The notes under the pieces were generated by a model. It saw only the letters and a list, made by a program, of their open reading frames with translations, was not told the DNA's origin and did not search any database. The position numbers and the translations under genes were made by a program. DNA of 64,000 nt from Hydractinia symbiolongicarpus (lineage: Eukaryota > Cnidaria > Hydrozoa > Anthoathecata > Hydractiniidae). The stretch lies in the NCBI RefSeq assembly GCF_029227915.1, contig NC_079879.1, forward strand, positions 868,001 to 932,000. Reading direction: 5' to 3'. Position 1 is the stretch's first letter. Every line of letters begins with the position of its first letter. Below are positions 37,963-50,804 of this stretch, one piece after another.

Positions 37963-40188
37963 CACTAAAACGCATGAGACTTGTAGTTTACAAAAATGTT
38001 TTCATTTTTGATGAGACGCTGAATAAAAAGAAGTTTAATCGCCGGCAAACGAAAACCCGCGATTTTCCGTATATCATGGACTCGGCCCGTATAGTCATAT
38101 GTATACAAAGAAAGTACCCAGGGAGTAAACTCATTTCCTGAACGAGTTTTTAAATTATTTTTTCACCACTAAAACGCATGAGACTTGTAGTTTTCAAAAA
38201 TGATTTCATTTTTGATGAGACGCTGAATAAAGGGAGTTTAATCGCCGGCAAACGAAAACCCGCGATTTCCCGTATATCCCGGACTCGGCCCGTATAGTCG
38301 AATGTATACAAAGAAAGTACCCAAGGAGTAAACTGATTTCCCGAACGATTCTTTAAATTTTTTTTCACCACTAAAACGCATGAGACTTGTAGTTTACAAA
38401 ATTATTTTCATTTTTGATGAGACGCTGAATAAAAGAAGTTTAATCGCCGGCAAACGAAAACCCGCGATTTTCCGTATATCACGGACTCGGCCCGTATAGT
38501 CAAAAGTATACAAAGAAAGTACCCAGGGAGTAAACACATTTCCCGAACGATTTTTTAAATTATTTTTTCACCACTAAAACGCATGAGACTTGTAGTTTTC
38601 AAAAATGATTTCATTTTTGATGAGATGCTGAATAAAAGGAGTTTAATCTCCGGCAAACGAAAACCCGCGATTTCCCGTAGGTCCCGGACCCGGCCCGTAT
38701 AGTCAAAAGTATACAAAGAAAGTACCCAGGGAGTAAACTCATTTCCTGAACGATTTTTTAATTTATTTTTTCACCACTAAAACGCATGAGACTTGTAGTT
38801 TATAAAAATGATTTCATTTTTGATGAGACGCTGAATAAAAGGAGTTTAATCGCCGGCAAACGAAAACACGCGATTTCATGTAAATCCCGGACTCGGCCTG
38901 TATAGTCAAAAGTATACAAAGAAAGTACGCAGGGAGTAAACTCATTTCCCGAACGATTCTTTAAATTATTATTTCACCACTAAAACGCATGAGACTTGTA
39001 GTTTTCAAAAATGATTTCATTTTTATGAGACGCTGAATAAAAGGAGTTTAATCGCCGGCAAACGAAAACCCGCGATTTCCCGTATATCCCGGACTCGGCC
39101 CGTATAGTCGAATGTATACAAAGAAAGTTCCCAAGGAGTAAACTGATTTCCCGAACGATTCTTTAAATTTTTTTTCACCACTAAAACGCATGAGACTTGT
39201 AGTTTACAAAATTATTTTCATTTTTGATAAGACGCTGAATAAAAGAAGTTTAATCGCCGGCAAACGAAAACCCGCGATTTTCCGTATATCACGGACTCGG
39301 CCCGTATAGTCAAAAGTATACAAAGAAAGTACCCAGGGAGTAAACACATTTCCCGAACGATTTTTTAAATTATTTTTTCACCACTAAAACGCATGAGACT
39401 TGTAGTTTTCAAAAATGATTTCATTTTTGATGAGATGCTGAATAAAAGGAGTTTAATCTCCGGCAAACGAAAACCCGCGATTTCCCGTAGGTCCCGGACC
39501 CGGCCCGTATAGTCAAAAGTCTACAAAGAAAGTACCCAGGGAGTAAACGCATTTCCTGAACGATTTTTAATTTATTTTTTCACCACTAAAACGCATGAGA
39601 CTTGTAGTTTATAAAAATGATTTCATTTTTGATGAGACGCTGAATAAAAGGAGTTTAATCGCCGGCAAACGAAAACACGCGATTTCCCGTAAATCCCGGA
39701 CTCGGCCTGTATAGTCAAAAGTATACAAAGAAAGTACGCAGGGAGTAAACTCATTTCCCGAACGATTCTTTAAATTATTATTTCACCACTAAAACGCATG
39801 AGACTTGTAGTTTTCAAAAATGTTTTCATTCTTGATAAGACGCTAAAAAAAAAAGTTTAATCGCGGGCAAACGAAAACCCGAGATTTCCCGAAAATCTCG
39901 GGCTTGGCCCCTATAGTCAAAAGTATACAAAGAAAGTACCCAGGCAGTAAACTCATTTTTAGAACGTTTTTTTGAATTATTTTTTCACCACTATAACGCA
40001 TGAGACTTGTAGTATTCAAAAATGTTTTCATTTTTGATGGGACGCTGAATAGAAGAAGTTTAATCGCCGGCAAACGAAAACCCGCAATTTCCCGTAAATC
40101 CCGGGCCTGGCCCGTATAGTCGAATGCATACAAAGAAAGTACTCAGTCAGTAAACTCATTTCCCGAACGATTCTTTAAATTATTTTTT

Positions 40189-40364
40189 CACCACTAAAAC
40201 GCATGAGACTTGTAGTTTACAAAAATGTTTTCATTTTTGATGAGACGCAAACTAAAACCCGCGATTTTCCGTATATCATGGACTCGCCCGTAAAGTTAAA
40301 TGTATACAAAGAAAATACCCAGGGAGTAAACTCATTTCCCGAACGATTTTTAAAATTATTTTTT
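40189..40364 (+). repeat. 176-bp deletion monomer
   Basis: The 26-bp deletion form with one further base lost (GACTCGCCCG instead of GACTCGGCCCG). Otherwise it is like the copies at 19056 and 20652. Confidence 0.85.
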
Positions 40365-40567
40365 CACCACTATAACGCATGAGACTTGTAGTATTCAAAA
40401 AGGTTTTCATTTTTGATGGGACGCTGAATAAAAGGAGTTTAATCGCCTGCAAACGAAAACCCGCGATTTCCCGTAAATCCCGGGCCTGGCCCGTATAGTC
40501 GAATGCATACAAAGAAAGTACTCAGTCAGTAAACTCGTTTCCCGAACGATTCCTTAAATTATTTTTT

Positions 40568-40670
40568 CACCACTAAAACGCATGAGACTTGTGTAGTGTA
40601 GTCGAATGCATACAAAGAAAGTACTCAGTCAGTAAATTGATTTCATGAACGATTCTTTAAATTATTTTTT
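40568..40670 (+). repeat. 103-bp truncated monomer
   Basis: Same deletion junction (GACTTGTGTAGTGTAGTC) as at 21032. It sits one full monomer after the 176-bp form. Confidence 0.88.
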
Positions 40671-40897
40671 CACCACTAAAACGCATTAGACTTGTAGTTT
40701 ACAAGAATGTTTTCATTTTTGATGAGACGCTGAATAAAAGAAGTTTAATCGCCGGCAAACGAAAACCCGCTATTTTCCGTATATCATGGACTCGGCCCGT
40801 ATAGTCAAATGTATACAAAGAAGTACCCAGGGAGTAAACTCATTTCCCGAACGATTTTTTAAATTATTTTTTCACCACTAAAACGCATGGGAATTGC

Positions 40898-42115
40898 AGT
40901 TTTCAAAAATGTTTTCATTTTTGATGAGAAGTTGAATAAAAGGAGTTTAATCTCCGGCAAACGAAAACCCGCAATTTCCCGTAGGACCTGGACCCGGCCC
41001 GTATAGTCAAAAGTATACAAAGAAAATACGCAGTGAGTAAACTCATTTCCCGAACGATTCTTTAAATTATTATTTCACCACTAAAACGCATGGGACTTGT
41101 AGTTTTCAAAAATGTTTTCATTTTTGATGGGACGCTGAATAGAAGAAGTTTAATCGCCGGCAAACGAAAACCCGCGATCTCCCGTAAATCCCGGGCCTGG
41201 CCCGTATAGTCGAATGCATACAAAGAAAGTACTCAGTTAGTAAACTCATTTCCCGAACGATTCTTTAAATTATTTTTTCACCACTAAAACGCATGAGACT
41301 TGTAGTTTTCAAAAATGTTTTCATTCTTGATAAGACGCTGAAAAAAAAAAGTTTAATCGCGGGCAAACGAAAACCCGAGATTTCCCGTAAATCCCGGGCT
41401 TGGCCCATATAGTCAAAAGTACACAAAAAAAGCACCCAGGCAGTAAACTCATTTTTGGAATGTTCTTTTGAATTATTTTTTCACCACTGTAACGCATGAG
41501 ACTTGTAGTATTCAAAAATGTTTTCATTTTTGATGGGACGCTGAATAGAATAAGTTTAATCGCCGGGAAACGAAAACCCGCGATTTCCCGTAAATCCCGA
41601 GCCTGGCCCGTATAGTCGAATGCATAGAAAGAAAGTACTCAGTCAGTAAACTGATTTACTGAACGATTCTTTAAATTATTTTTTCACCACTAAACCGCAC
41701 GAGACTTGTAGTTCTCAAAAATGATTTCATTTTTGATGAGACGCTGAATAAAAGGAGTTTAATCTCCGGCAAACGAAAACCCGCAATTTCCCGTAGGTCC
41801 GGGACCCGGCCCGTATGGTCAAAAGTATACAAAGAAAATACGCAGGGAGTAAACTCATTTCCCGAACGATTCTTTAAATTATTATTTCACCACTAAAACG
41901 CATGGGACTTGTAGTTTTCAAAAATGTTTTCATTTTTGATGTGACGCTGAATAGAATAAGTTTAATCGCCGGCAAACGAAAACCCGCGATTTTCTGTATA
42001 TCATGGACTCGGCCCGTATAGTCAAATGCATACAAAGAAAGTACCCAGGGAGTAAACTCATTTCCCGAACGATTTTTTAAATTATTATTTCACCACTAAA
42101 ACGCATGGGACTTGT
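40898..42115 (+). repeat. Nested 1,218-bp (6-monomer) duplication, unit 1
   Basis: Matches 42116-43333 at constant offset 1,218. The private GAGAAGTTG occurs at 40927 and 42145, and GATGTGACGCTG and GTATGGTCAAAAG are also shared. The units differ at a few sites, such as TTTCTGTATATC near 41993 against TTTCCGTATATC in unit 2. Confidence 0.87.
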
Positions 42116-43333
42116 AGTTTTCAAAAATGTTTTCATTTTTGATGAGAAGTTGAATAAAAGGAGTTTAATCTCCGGCAAACGAAAACCCGCAATTTCCCGT
42201 AGGTCCGGGACCCGGCCTGTATAGTCAAAAGTATACAAAGAAAATACGCAGTGAGTAAACTCATTTCCCGAACGATTCTTTAAATTATTATTTCACCACT
42301 AAAACGCATGGGACTTGTAGTTTTCAAAAATGTTTTCATTTTTGATGGGACGCTGAATAGAAGAAGTTTAATCGCCGGCAAACGAAAACCCGCGATCTCC
42401 CGTAAATCCCGGGCCTGGCCCGTATAGTCGAATGCATACAAAGAAAGTACTCAGTTAGTAAACTCATTTCCCGAACGATTCTTTAAATTATTTTTTCACC
42501 ACTAAAACGCATGAGACTTGTAGTTTTCAAAAATGTTTTCATTCTTGATAAGACGCTGAAAAAAAAAAGTTTAATCACGGGCAAACGAAAACCCGAGATT
42601 TCCCGTAAATCCCGGGCTTGGCCCATATAGTCAAAAGCACACAAAAAAAGCACCCAGGCAGTAAACTCATTTTTGGAATGTTCTTTTGAATTATTTTTTC
42701 ACCACTGTAACGCATGAGACTTGTAGTATTCAAAAATGTTTTCATTTTTGATGGGACGCTGAATAGAATAAGTTTAATCGCCGGGAAACGAAAACCCGCG
42801 ATTTCCCGTAAATCCCGAGCCTGGCCCGTATAGTCGAATGCATAGAAAGAAAGTACTCAGTCAGTAAACTGATTTACTGAACGATTCTTTACATTATTTT
42901 TTCACCACTAAACCGCACGAGACTTGTAGTTCTCAAAAATGATTTCATTTTTGATGAGACGCTGAATAAAAGGAGTTTAATCTCCGGCAAACGAAAACCC
43001 GCAATTTCCCGTAGGTCCGAGACCCGGCCCGTATGGTCAAAAGTATACAAAAAAAATACGCAGGGAGTAAACTCATTTCCCGAACGATTCTTTAAATTAT
43101 TATTTCACCACTAAAACGCATGGGACATGTAGTTTTCAAAAATGTTTTCATTTTTGATGTGACGCTGAATAGAATAAGTTTAATCGCCGGCAAACGAAAA
43201 CCCGCGATTTTCCGTATATCATGGACTCGGCCCGTATAGTCAAATGCATACAAAGAAAGTACCCAGGGAGGAAACTCATTTCCCGAACGATTTTTTAAAT
43301 TATTATTTCACCACTAAAACGCATGGGACTTGT
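42116..43333 (+). repeat. Nested 1,218-bp duplication, unit 2
   Basis: Second copy. The exchange interval is about 14 bp (AGTTTTCAAAAATG), offsets 26-39 of the monomer, entering the dyad. Private changes in this unit include GGACATGTAG, TTTACATTATT and GGGAGGAAACTC. Confidence 0.87.
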
Positions 43334-44513
43334 AGTTTTCAAAAATGATTTCATTTTTGATGAGACGTGAATAAAAGGAGTTTAATCGCCGGCAAACGAA
43401 AACCCGCGATTTCCCGTAAATCCCGGGCCTGGCCGTATAGTCGAATGCATACAAAGAAAGTACCCAAGGAGTAAACTGATTTCACGAACGATTCTTTAAA
43501 TTTTTTTTCACCACTAAAACGCATGAGACTTGTAGTTTACAAAATTATTTTCATTTTTGATGAGACGCTGAATAAAAGAAGTTTAATCGCCGGCAAACGA
43601 AAACCCGCGATTTTCCGTATATCACGGACTCGGCCCGTATAGTCAAAAGTATACAAAGAAAGTACCCAGGGAGTAAACACTTTTCCCGAACGATTTTTTA
43701 AATTATTTTTTCACCACTAAAACGCATGAGACTTGTAGTTTTCAAAAATGATTTCATTTTTGATGAGATGCTGAATAAAAGGAGTTTAATCTCCGGCAAA
43801 CGAAAACCCGCGATTTCCCGTAGGTCCCGGACCCGGCCCGTATAGTCAAAAGTATACAAAGAAAGTACCCAGGGAGTAAACTCATTTCCTGAACTATTTT
43901 TTAATTTATTTTTTCACCACTAAAACGCATGAGACTTGTAGTTTATAAAAATGATTTCATTTTTGATGAGACGCTGAATAAAAGGAGTTTAATCGCCGGC
44001 AAACGAAAACACGCAATTTCCCGTAAATCCCGGACTCGGCCTGTATAGTCAAAAGTATACAAAGAAAGTACGCAGGGAGTAAACTCATTTCCCGAACGAT
44101 TCTTTAAATTATTATTTCACCACTAAAACGCATGAGACTTGTAGTTTTCAAAAATGATTTCATTTTTATGAGACGCTGAATAAAAGGAGTTTAATCGCCG
44201 GCAAACGAAAACCCGCGATTTCCCGTATATCCCGGACTCGGCCCGTATAGTCGAATGTATACAAAGAAAGTACCCAGGGAGTAAACACATTTCCCGAACG
44301 ATTTTTTAAATTATTTTTTCACCACTAAAACGCATGAGACTTGTAGTTTTCAAAAATGATTTCATTTTTGATGAGATGCTGAATAAAAGGAGTTTAATCT
44401 CCGGCAAACGAAAACCCGCGATTTCCCGTAGGTCCCGGACCCGGCCCGTATAGTCAAAAGTCTACAAAGAAAGTACCCAGGGAGTAAACGCATTTCCTGA
44501 ACGATTTTTTAAT

Positions 44514-46945
44514 TTATTTTTTCACCACTAAAACGCATGAGACTTGTAGTTTATAAAAATGATTTCATTTTTGATGAGACGCTGAATAAAAGGAGTTTAA
44601 TCGCCGGCAAACGAAAACACGCGATTTCCCGTAAATCCCGGACTCGGCCTGTATAGTCAAAAGTATACAAAGAAAGTACGCAGGGAGTAAACTCATTTCC
44701 CGAACGATTCTTTAAATTATTATTTCACCACTAAAACGCATGAGACTTGTAGTTTTCAAAAATGTTTTCATTCTTGATAAGACGCTAAAAAAAAAAAGTT
44801 TAATCGCGGGCAAACGAAAACCCGAGATTTCCCGAAAATCTCGGGTTGGCCCCTATAGTCAAAAGTATACAAAGAAAGTACCCAGGCAGTAAACTCATTT
44901 TTGGAACGTTTTTTTGAATTATTTTTTCACCACTATAACGCATGAGAATTGTAGTATTCAAAAATGTTTTCATTTTTGATGGGACGATGAATAGAAGAAG
45001 TTTAATCGCCGGCAAACGAAAACCCGCAATTTCCCGTAGGTCCGGGACCCGGCCCGTATAGTCAAAAGTATACAAAGAAAATACGCAGGGAGTAAACTCA
45101 TTTCCCGAACGATTCTTTAAATTATTATTTCACCACTAAAACGCATGGGACTTGTAGTTTTCAAAAATGTTTTCATTTTTGATGGAACGCTGAATAGAAG
45201 AAGTTTAATCGCCGGCAAACGAAAACCCGCGATTTCCCGTAAATCCCGGGCCTGGCTCGTATAGTTGAATGCATAGAAAGAAAGTACTCAGTCAGTAAAC
45301 TGATTTCCCGAACGATTCTTTAAATTATTTTTTCACCACTAAAACGCATGAGACTTGTAGTTTTCAAAAATGTTTTTATTTTTGATGAGACGCTGAATAA
45401 AAGAAGTTTAATCGCCGGCAAACGAAAACCCGCGATTTTCCGTATATCATGGACTCGGCCCGTATAGTCAAATGCATACAAAAAAAGTACCCAGGGAGTA
45501 AACTCATTTCCCGAACGATTTTTTAAATTACTTTTTCACCACTAAAACGCATGAGACTTGTAGTTTTCAAAAATGATTTCATTTTTGATGAGACGTGAAT
45601 AAAAGGAGTTTAATCGCCGGCAAACGAAAACCCGCGATTTCCCGTAAATCCCGGGCCTGGCCCGTATAGTCGAATGCATACAAAGAAAGTACTCAGTCAG
45701 TAAACTGATTTCCCGAACGATTCTTTAAATTATTTTTTCACCACTAAAACGCATGAGACTTGTAGTTTATAAAAATGATTTCATTTTTGATGAGACGCTG
45801 AATAAAAGGAGTTTAATCGCCGGCAAACGAAAACACGCGATTTCCCGTAAATCCCGGACTCGGCCTGTATAGTCAAAAGTATACAAAGAAAGTACGCAGG
45901 GAGTAAACTCATTTCCCGAACGATTCTTTAAATTATTATTTCACCACTAAAACGCATGAGACTTGTAGTTTTCAAAAATGTTTTCATTCTTGATAAGACG
46001 CTAAAAAAAAAAAGTTTAATCGCGGGCAAACGAAAACCCGAGATTTCCCGAAAATCTCGGGTTGGCCCCTATAGTCAAAAGTATACAAAGAAAGTACCCA
46101 GGCAGTAAACTCATTTTTGGAACGTTTTTTTGAATTATTTTTTCACCACTATAACGCATGAGAATTGTAGTATTCAAAAATGTTTTCATTTTTGATGGGA
46201 CGATGAATAGAAGAAGTTTAATCGCCGGCAAACGAAAACCCGCAATTTCCCGTAGGTCCGGGACCCGGCCCGTATAGTCAAAAGTATACAAAGAAAATAC
46301 GCAGGGAGTAAACTCATTTCCCGAACGATTCTTTAAATTATTATTTCACCACTAAAACGCATGGGACTTGTAGTTTTCAAAAATGTTTTCATTTTTGATG
46401 GAACGCTGAATAGAAGAAGTTTAATCGCCGGCAAACGAAAACCCGCGATTTCCCGTAAATCCCGGGCCTGGCTCGTATAGTTGAATGCATAGAAAGAAAG
46501 TACTCAGTCAGTAAACTGATTTCCCGAACGATTCTTTAAATTATTTTTTCACCACTAAAACGCATGAGACTTGTAGTTTTCAAAAATGTTTTTATTTTTG
46601 ATGAGACGCTGAATAAAAGAAGTTTAATCGCCGGCAAACGAAAACCCGCGATTTTCCGTATATCATGGACTCGGCCCGTATAGTCAAATGCATACAAAAA
46701 AAGTACCCAGGGAGTAAACTCATTTCCCGAACGATTTTTTAAATTACTTTTTCACCACTAAAACGCATGAGACTTGTAGTTTTCAAAAATGATTTCATTT
46801 TTGATGAGACGTGAATAAAAGGAGTTTAATCGCCGGCAAACGAAAACCCGCGATTTCCCGTAAATCCCGGGCCTGGCCCGTATAGTCGAATGCATACAAA
46901 GAAAGTACTCAGTCAGTAAACTGATTTCCCGAACGATTCTTTAAA
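44514..46945 (+). repeat. Nested 1,216-bp duplication, copy in second 11-kb unit
   Basis: Units 44514-45729 and 45730-46945 repeat the pair at 33493-35924, shifted by 11,021 bp. Its presence in both large units means the 1,216-bp event came first. Confidence 0.9.
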
Positions 46946-49900
46946 TTATTTTTTCACCACTAAAACGCATGAGACTTGTAGTTTACAAAAATGATTTCAT
47001 TTTTGATGAGACGCTGAATAAAAGAAGTTTAATCGCCGGCAAACGAAAACCCGCGATTTTCCGTATATCATGGACTCGGCCCGTATAGTCAAATGTATAC
47101 AAAGAAAGTACCCAGGGAGTAAACTCATTTCCTGAACGAGTTTTTAAATTATTTTTTCACCACTAAAACGCATCAGACTTGTAGTTTTCAAAAATGATTT
47201 CATTTTTGATGAGACGCTGAATAAAAGGAGTTTAATCGCCGGCAAACCAAAACCCGCGATTTCCCGTATATCCCGGACTCGGCCCGTATAGTCGAATGTA
47301 TACAAAGAAAGTACCCAAGGAGTAAACTGATTTCCCGAACGATTCTTTAAATTTTTTTTCACCACTAAAACGCATGAGACTTGTAGTTTACAAAATTCTT
47401 TTCATTTTTGATGAGACGCTGAATAAAAGACGTTTAATCGCCGGCAAACGAAAACCCGCAATTTTCCGTATATCATGGACTCGGCCCGTATAGTCAAAAG
47501 TATACAAAGAAAGTACCCAGGGAGTAAACACACTTCCCGAACGATTTTTTAAATTATTATTTCACCACTAAAACGCATGAGACTTGTAGTTTTCAAAAAT
47601 GATTTCATTTTTGATGAGATGCTGAATAAAAGGAGTTTAATCTCCGGCAAACGAAAACCCGCGATTTCCCGTAGGTCCCGGACCCGGCCCGTATAGTCAA
47701 AAGTATACAAAGAAAGTACCCAGGGAGTAAACTCATTTCCTGAACGATTTTTTAATTTATTTTTTCACCACTAAAACGCATGAGACTTGTAGTTTATAAA
47801 AATGATTTCATTTTTGATGAGACGCTGAATAAAGGGAGTTTAATCGCCGGCAAACGAAAACCCGCGATTTCCCGTAAATCCCGAGCCTGGCCCGTATAGT
47901 CGAATGCATAGAAAGAAAGTACTCAGTCAGTAAACTGATTTACTGAACGATTCTTTAAATTATTTTTTCACCACTAAACCGCACGAGACTTGTAGTTCTC
48001 AAAAATGATTTCATTTTTGATGAGACGCTGAATAAAAGGAGTTTAATCTCCGGCAAACGAAAACCCGCAATTTCCCGTAGGTCCGGGACCCGGCCCGTAT
48101 AGTCAAAAGTATACAAAGAAAATACGCAGGGAGTAAACTCATTTCCCGAACGATTCTTTAAATTATTATTTCACCACTAAAACGCATGGGACTTGTAGTT
48201 TTCAAAAATGTTTTCATTTTTGATGGGACGCTGAATAGAATAAGTTTAATCGCCGGCAAACGAAAACCCGCGATTTCCCGTAAATCCCGGGCCTGGCCCG
48301 TATAGTTGAATGCATAGAAAGAAAGTACTCAGTCAGTAAACTGATTTCCCGAACGATTCTTTAAATTATTTTTTCACCACTAAAACGCATGAGACTTGTA
48401 GTTTACAAAAATGTTTTCATTTTTGATGAGACGCTGAATAAAAGACGTTTAATCGCCGGCAAACGAAAACCCGCGATTTTCCGTATATCATGGACTCGGC
48501 CCGTATAGTCAAATGCATACAAAGAAAGTACCCAGGGAGTAAACTCATTTCCCGAACGATTTTTTAAATTACTTTTTCACCACTAAAACGCATGAGACTT
48601 ATAGTTTTCAAAAATGATTTCATTTTTGATGAGACGTGAATAAAAGGAGTTTAATCGCCGGCAAACGAAAACCCGCGATTTCCGTAAATCCCGGGCCTGG
48701 CCCGTATAGTCGAATGCATACAAAGAAAGTACCCAGGGAGTAAACTCATTTCCCGAACGATTTTTTAAATTACTTTTTCACCACTAAAACGCATGAGACT
48801 TGTAGTTTTCAAAAATGATTTCATTTTTGATGAGACGTGAATAAAAGGAGTTTAATCGCCGGCAAACGAAAACCCGCGATTTCCCGTAAATCCCGGGCCT
48901 GGCCCGTATAGTCGAATGCATACAAAGAAAGTACTCAGTCAGTAAACTGATTTCCCGAACGATTCTTTAAATTATTTTTTCACCACTAAAACGCATGAGA
49001 CTTGTAGTTTACAAAAATGTTTTCATTTTTGATGAGACGCTGAATAAAAAGAAGTTTAATCGCCGGCAAACGAAAACCCGCGATTTTCCGTATATCATGG
49101 ACTCGGCCCGTATAGTCATATGTATACAAAGAAAGTACCCAGGGAGTAAACTCATTTCCTGAACGAGTTTTTAAATTATTTTTTCACCACTAAAACGCAT
49201 GAGACTTGTAGTTTTCAAAAATGATTTCATTTTTGATGAGACGCTGAATAAAGGGAGTTTAATCGCCGGCAAACGAAAACCCGCGATTTCCCGTATATCC
49301 CGGACTCGGCCCGTATAGTCGAATGTATACAAAGAAAGTACCCAAGGAGTAAACTGATTTCCCGAACGATTCTTTAAATTTTTTTTCACCACTAAAACGC
49401 ATGAGACTTGTAGTTTACAAAATTATTTTCATTTTTGATGAGACGCTGAATAAAAGAAGTTTAATCGCCGGCAAACGAAAACCCGCGATTTTCCGTATAT
49501 CACGGACTCGGCCCGTATAGTCAAAAGTATACAAAGAAAGTACCCAGGGAGTAAACACATTTCCCGAACGATTTTTTAAATTATTTTTTCACCACTAAAA
49601 CGCATGAGACTTGTAGTTTTCAAAAATGATTTCATTTTTGATGAGATGCTGAATAAAAGGAGTTTAATCTCCGGCAAACGAAAACCCGCGATTTCCCGTA
49701 GGTCCCGGACCCGGCCCGTATAGTCAAAAGTATACAAAGAAAGTACCCAGGGAGTAAACTCATTTCCTGAACGATTTTTTAATTTATTTTTTCACCACTA
49801 AAACGCATGAGACTTGTAGTTTATAAAAATGATTTCATTTTTGATGAGACGCTGAATAAAAGGAGTTTAATCGCCGGCAAACGAAAACACGCGATTTCAT

Positions 49901-50804
49901 GTAAATCCCGGACTCGGCCTGTATAGTCAAAAGTATACAAAGAAAGTACGCAGGGAGTAAACTCATTTCCCGAACGATTCTTTAAATTATTATTTCACCA
50001 CTAAAACGCATGAGACTTGTAGTTTTCAAAAATGATTTCATTTTTATGAGACGCTGAATAAAAGGAGTTTAATCGCCGGCAAACGAAAACCCGCGATTTC
50101 CCGTATATCCCGGACTCGGCCCGTATAGTCGAATGTATACAAAGAAAGTTCCCAAGGAGTAAACTGATTTCCCGAACGATTCTTTAAATTTTTTTTCACC
50201 ACTAAAACGCATGAGACTTGTAGTTTACAAAATTATTTTCATTTTTGATAAGACGCTGAATAAAAGAAGTTTAATCGCCGGCAAACGAAAACCCGCGATT
50301 TTCCGTATATCACGGACTCGGCCCGTATAGTCAAAAGTATACAAAGAAAGTACCCAGGGAGTAAACACATTTCCCGAACGATTTTTTAAATTATTTTTTC
50401 ACCACTAAAACGCATGAGACTTGTAGTTTTCAAAAATGATTTCATTTTTGATGAGATGCTGAATAAAAGGAGTTTAATCTCCGGCAAACGAAAACCCGCG
50501 ATTTCCCGTAGGTCCCGGACCCGGCCCGTATAGTCAAAAGTCTACAAAGAAAGTACCCAGGGAGTAAACGCATTTCCTGAACGATTTTTAATTTATTTTT
50601 TCACCACTAAAACGCATGAGACTTGTAGTTTATAAAAATGATTTCATTTTTGATGAGACGCTGAATAAAAGGAGTTTAATCGCCGGCAAACGAAAACACG
50701 CGATTTCCCGTAAATCCCGGACTCGGCCTGTATAGTCAAAAGTATACAAAGAAAGTACGCAGGGAGTAAACTCATTTCCCGAACGATTCTTTAAATTATT
50801 ATTT

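Larger units (their letters stand above)
39784..41684 (+). repeat. Dispersed HOR module, copy 2
   Basis: Same ordered module as at 20246, here with the additional monomer at 40671 (CATTAGAC, ACAAGAATG) after the 103-bp member. Members start at 39784, 39987, 40189 (176 bp), 40365, 40568 (103 bp), 40671, 40874, 41077, 41280 and 41482. Confidence 0.82.
33236..44256 (+). repeat. 11,021-bp tandem duplication, unit 1 (about 55 monomers)
   Basis: Aligns to 44257-55277 at a constant offset of 11,021 bp. I checked more than twenty private variants along the length and all are shared, among them CATCAGACTT (36150/47171), GCAAACCAAA (36220/47241), ACACACTTCCC (36509/47530), GACTTATAG (37575/48596), GTCATATG (38094/49115), TTCATGTAAATC (38875/49896), CGATTCCTTAAA (40548/51569), ACAAGAATG (40702/51723), TACATTATT (42890/53911) and GGACATGTAG (43123/54144). 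I saw no difference between the units in any stretch compared. Its length equals about 55 monomers once one 103-bp, one 176-bp and several 202-bp members are allowed for. Confidence 0.93.
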
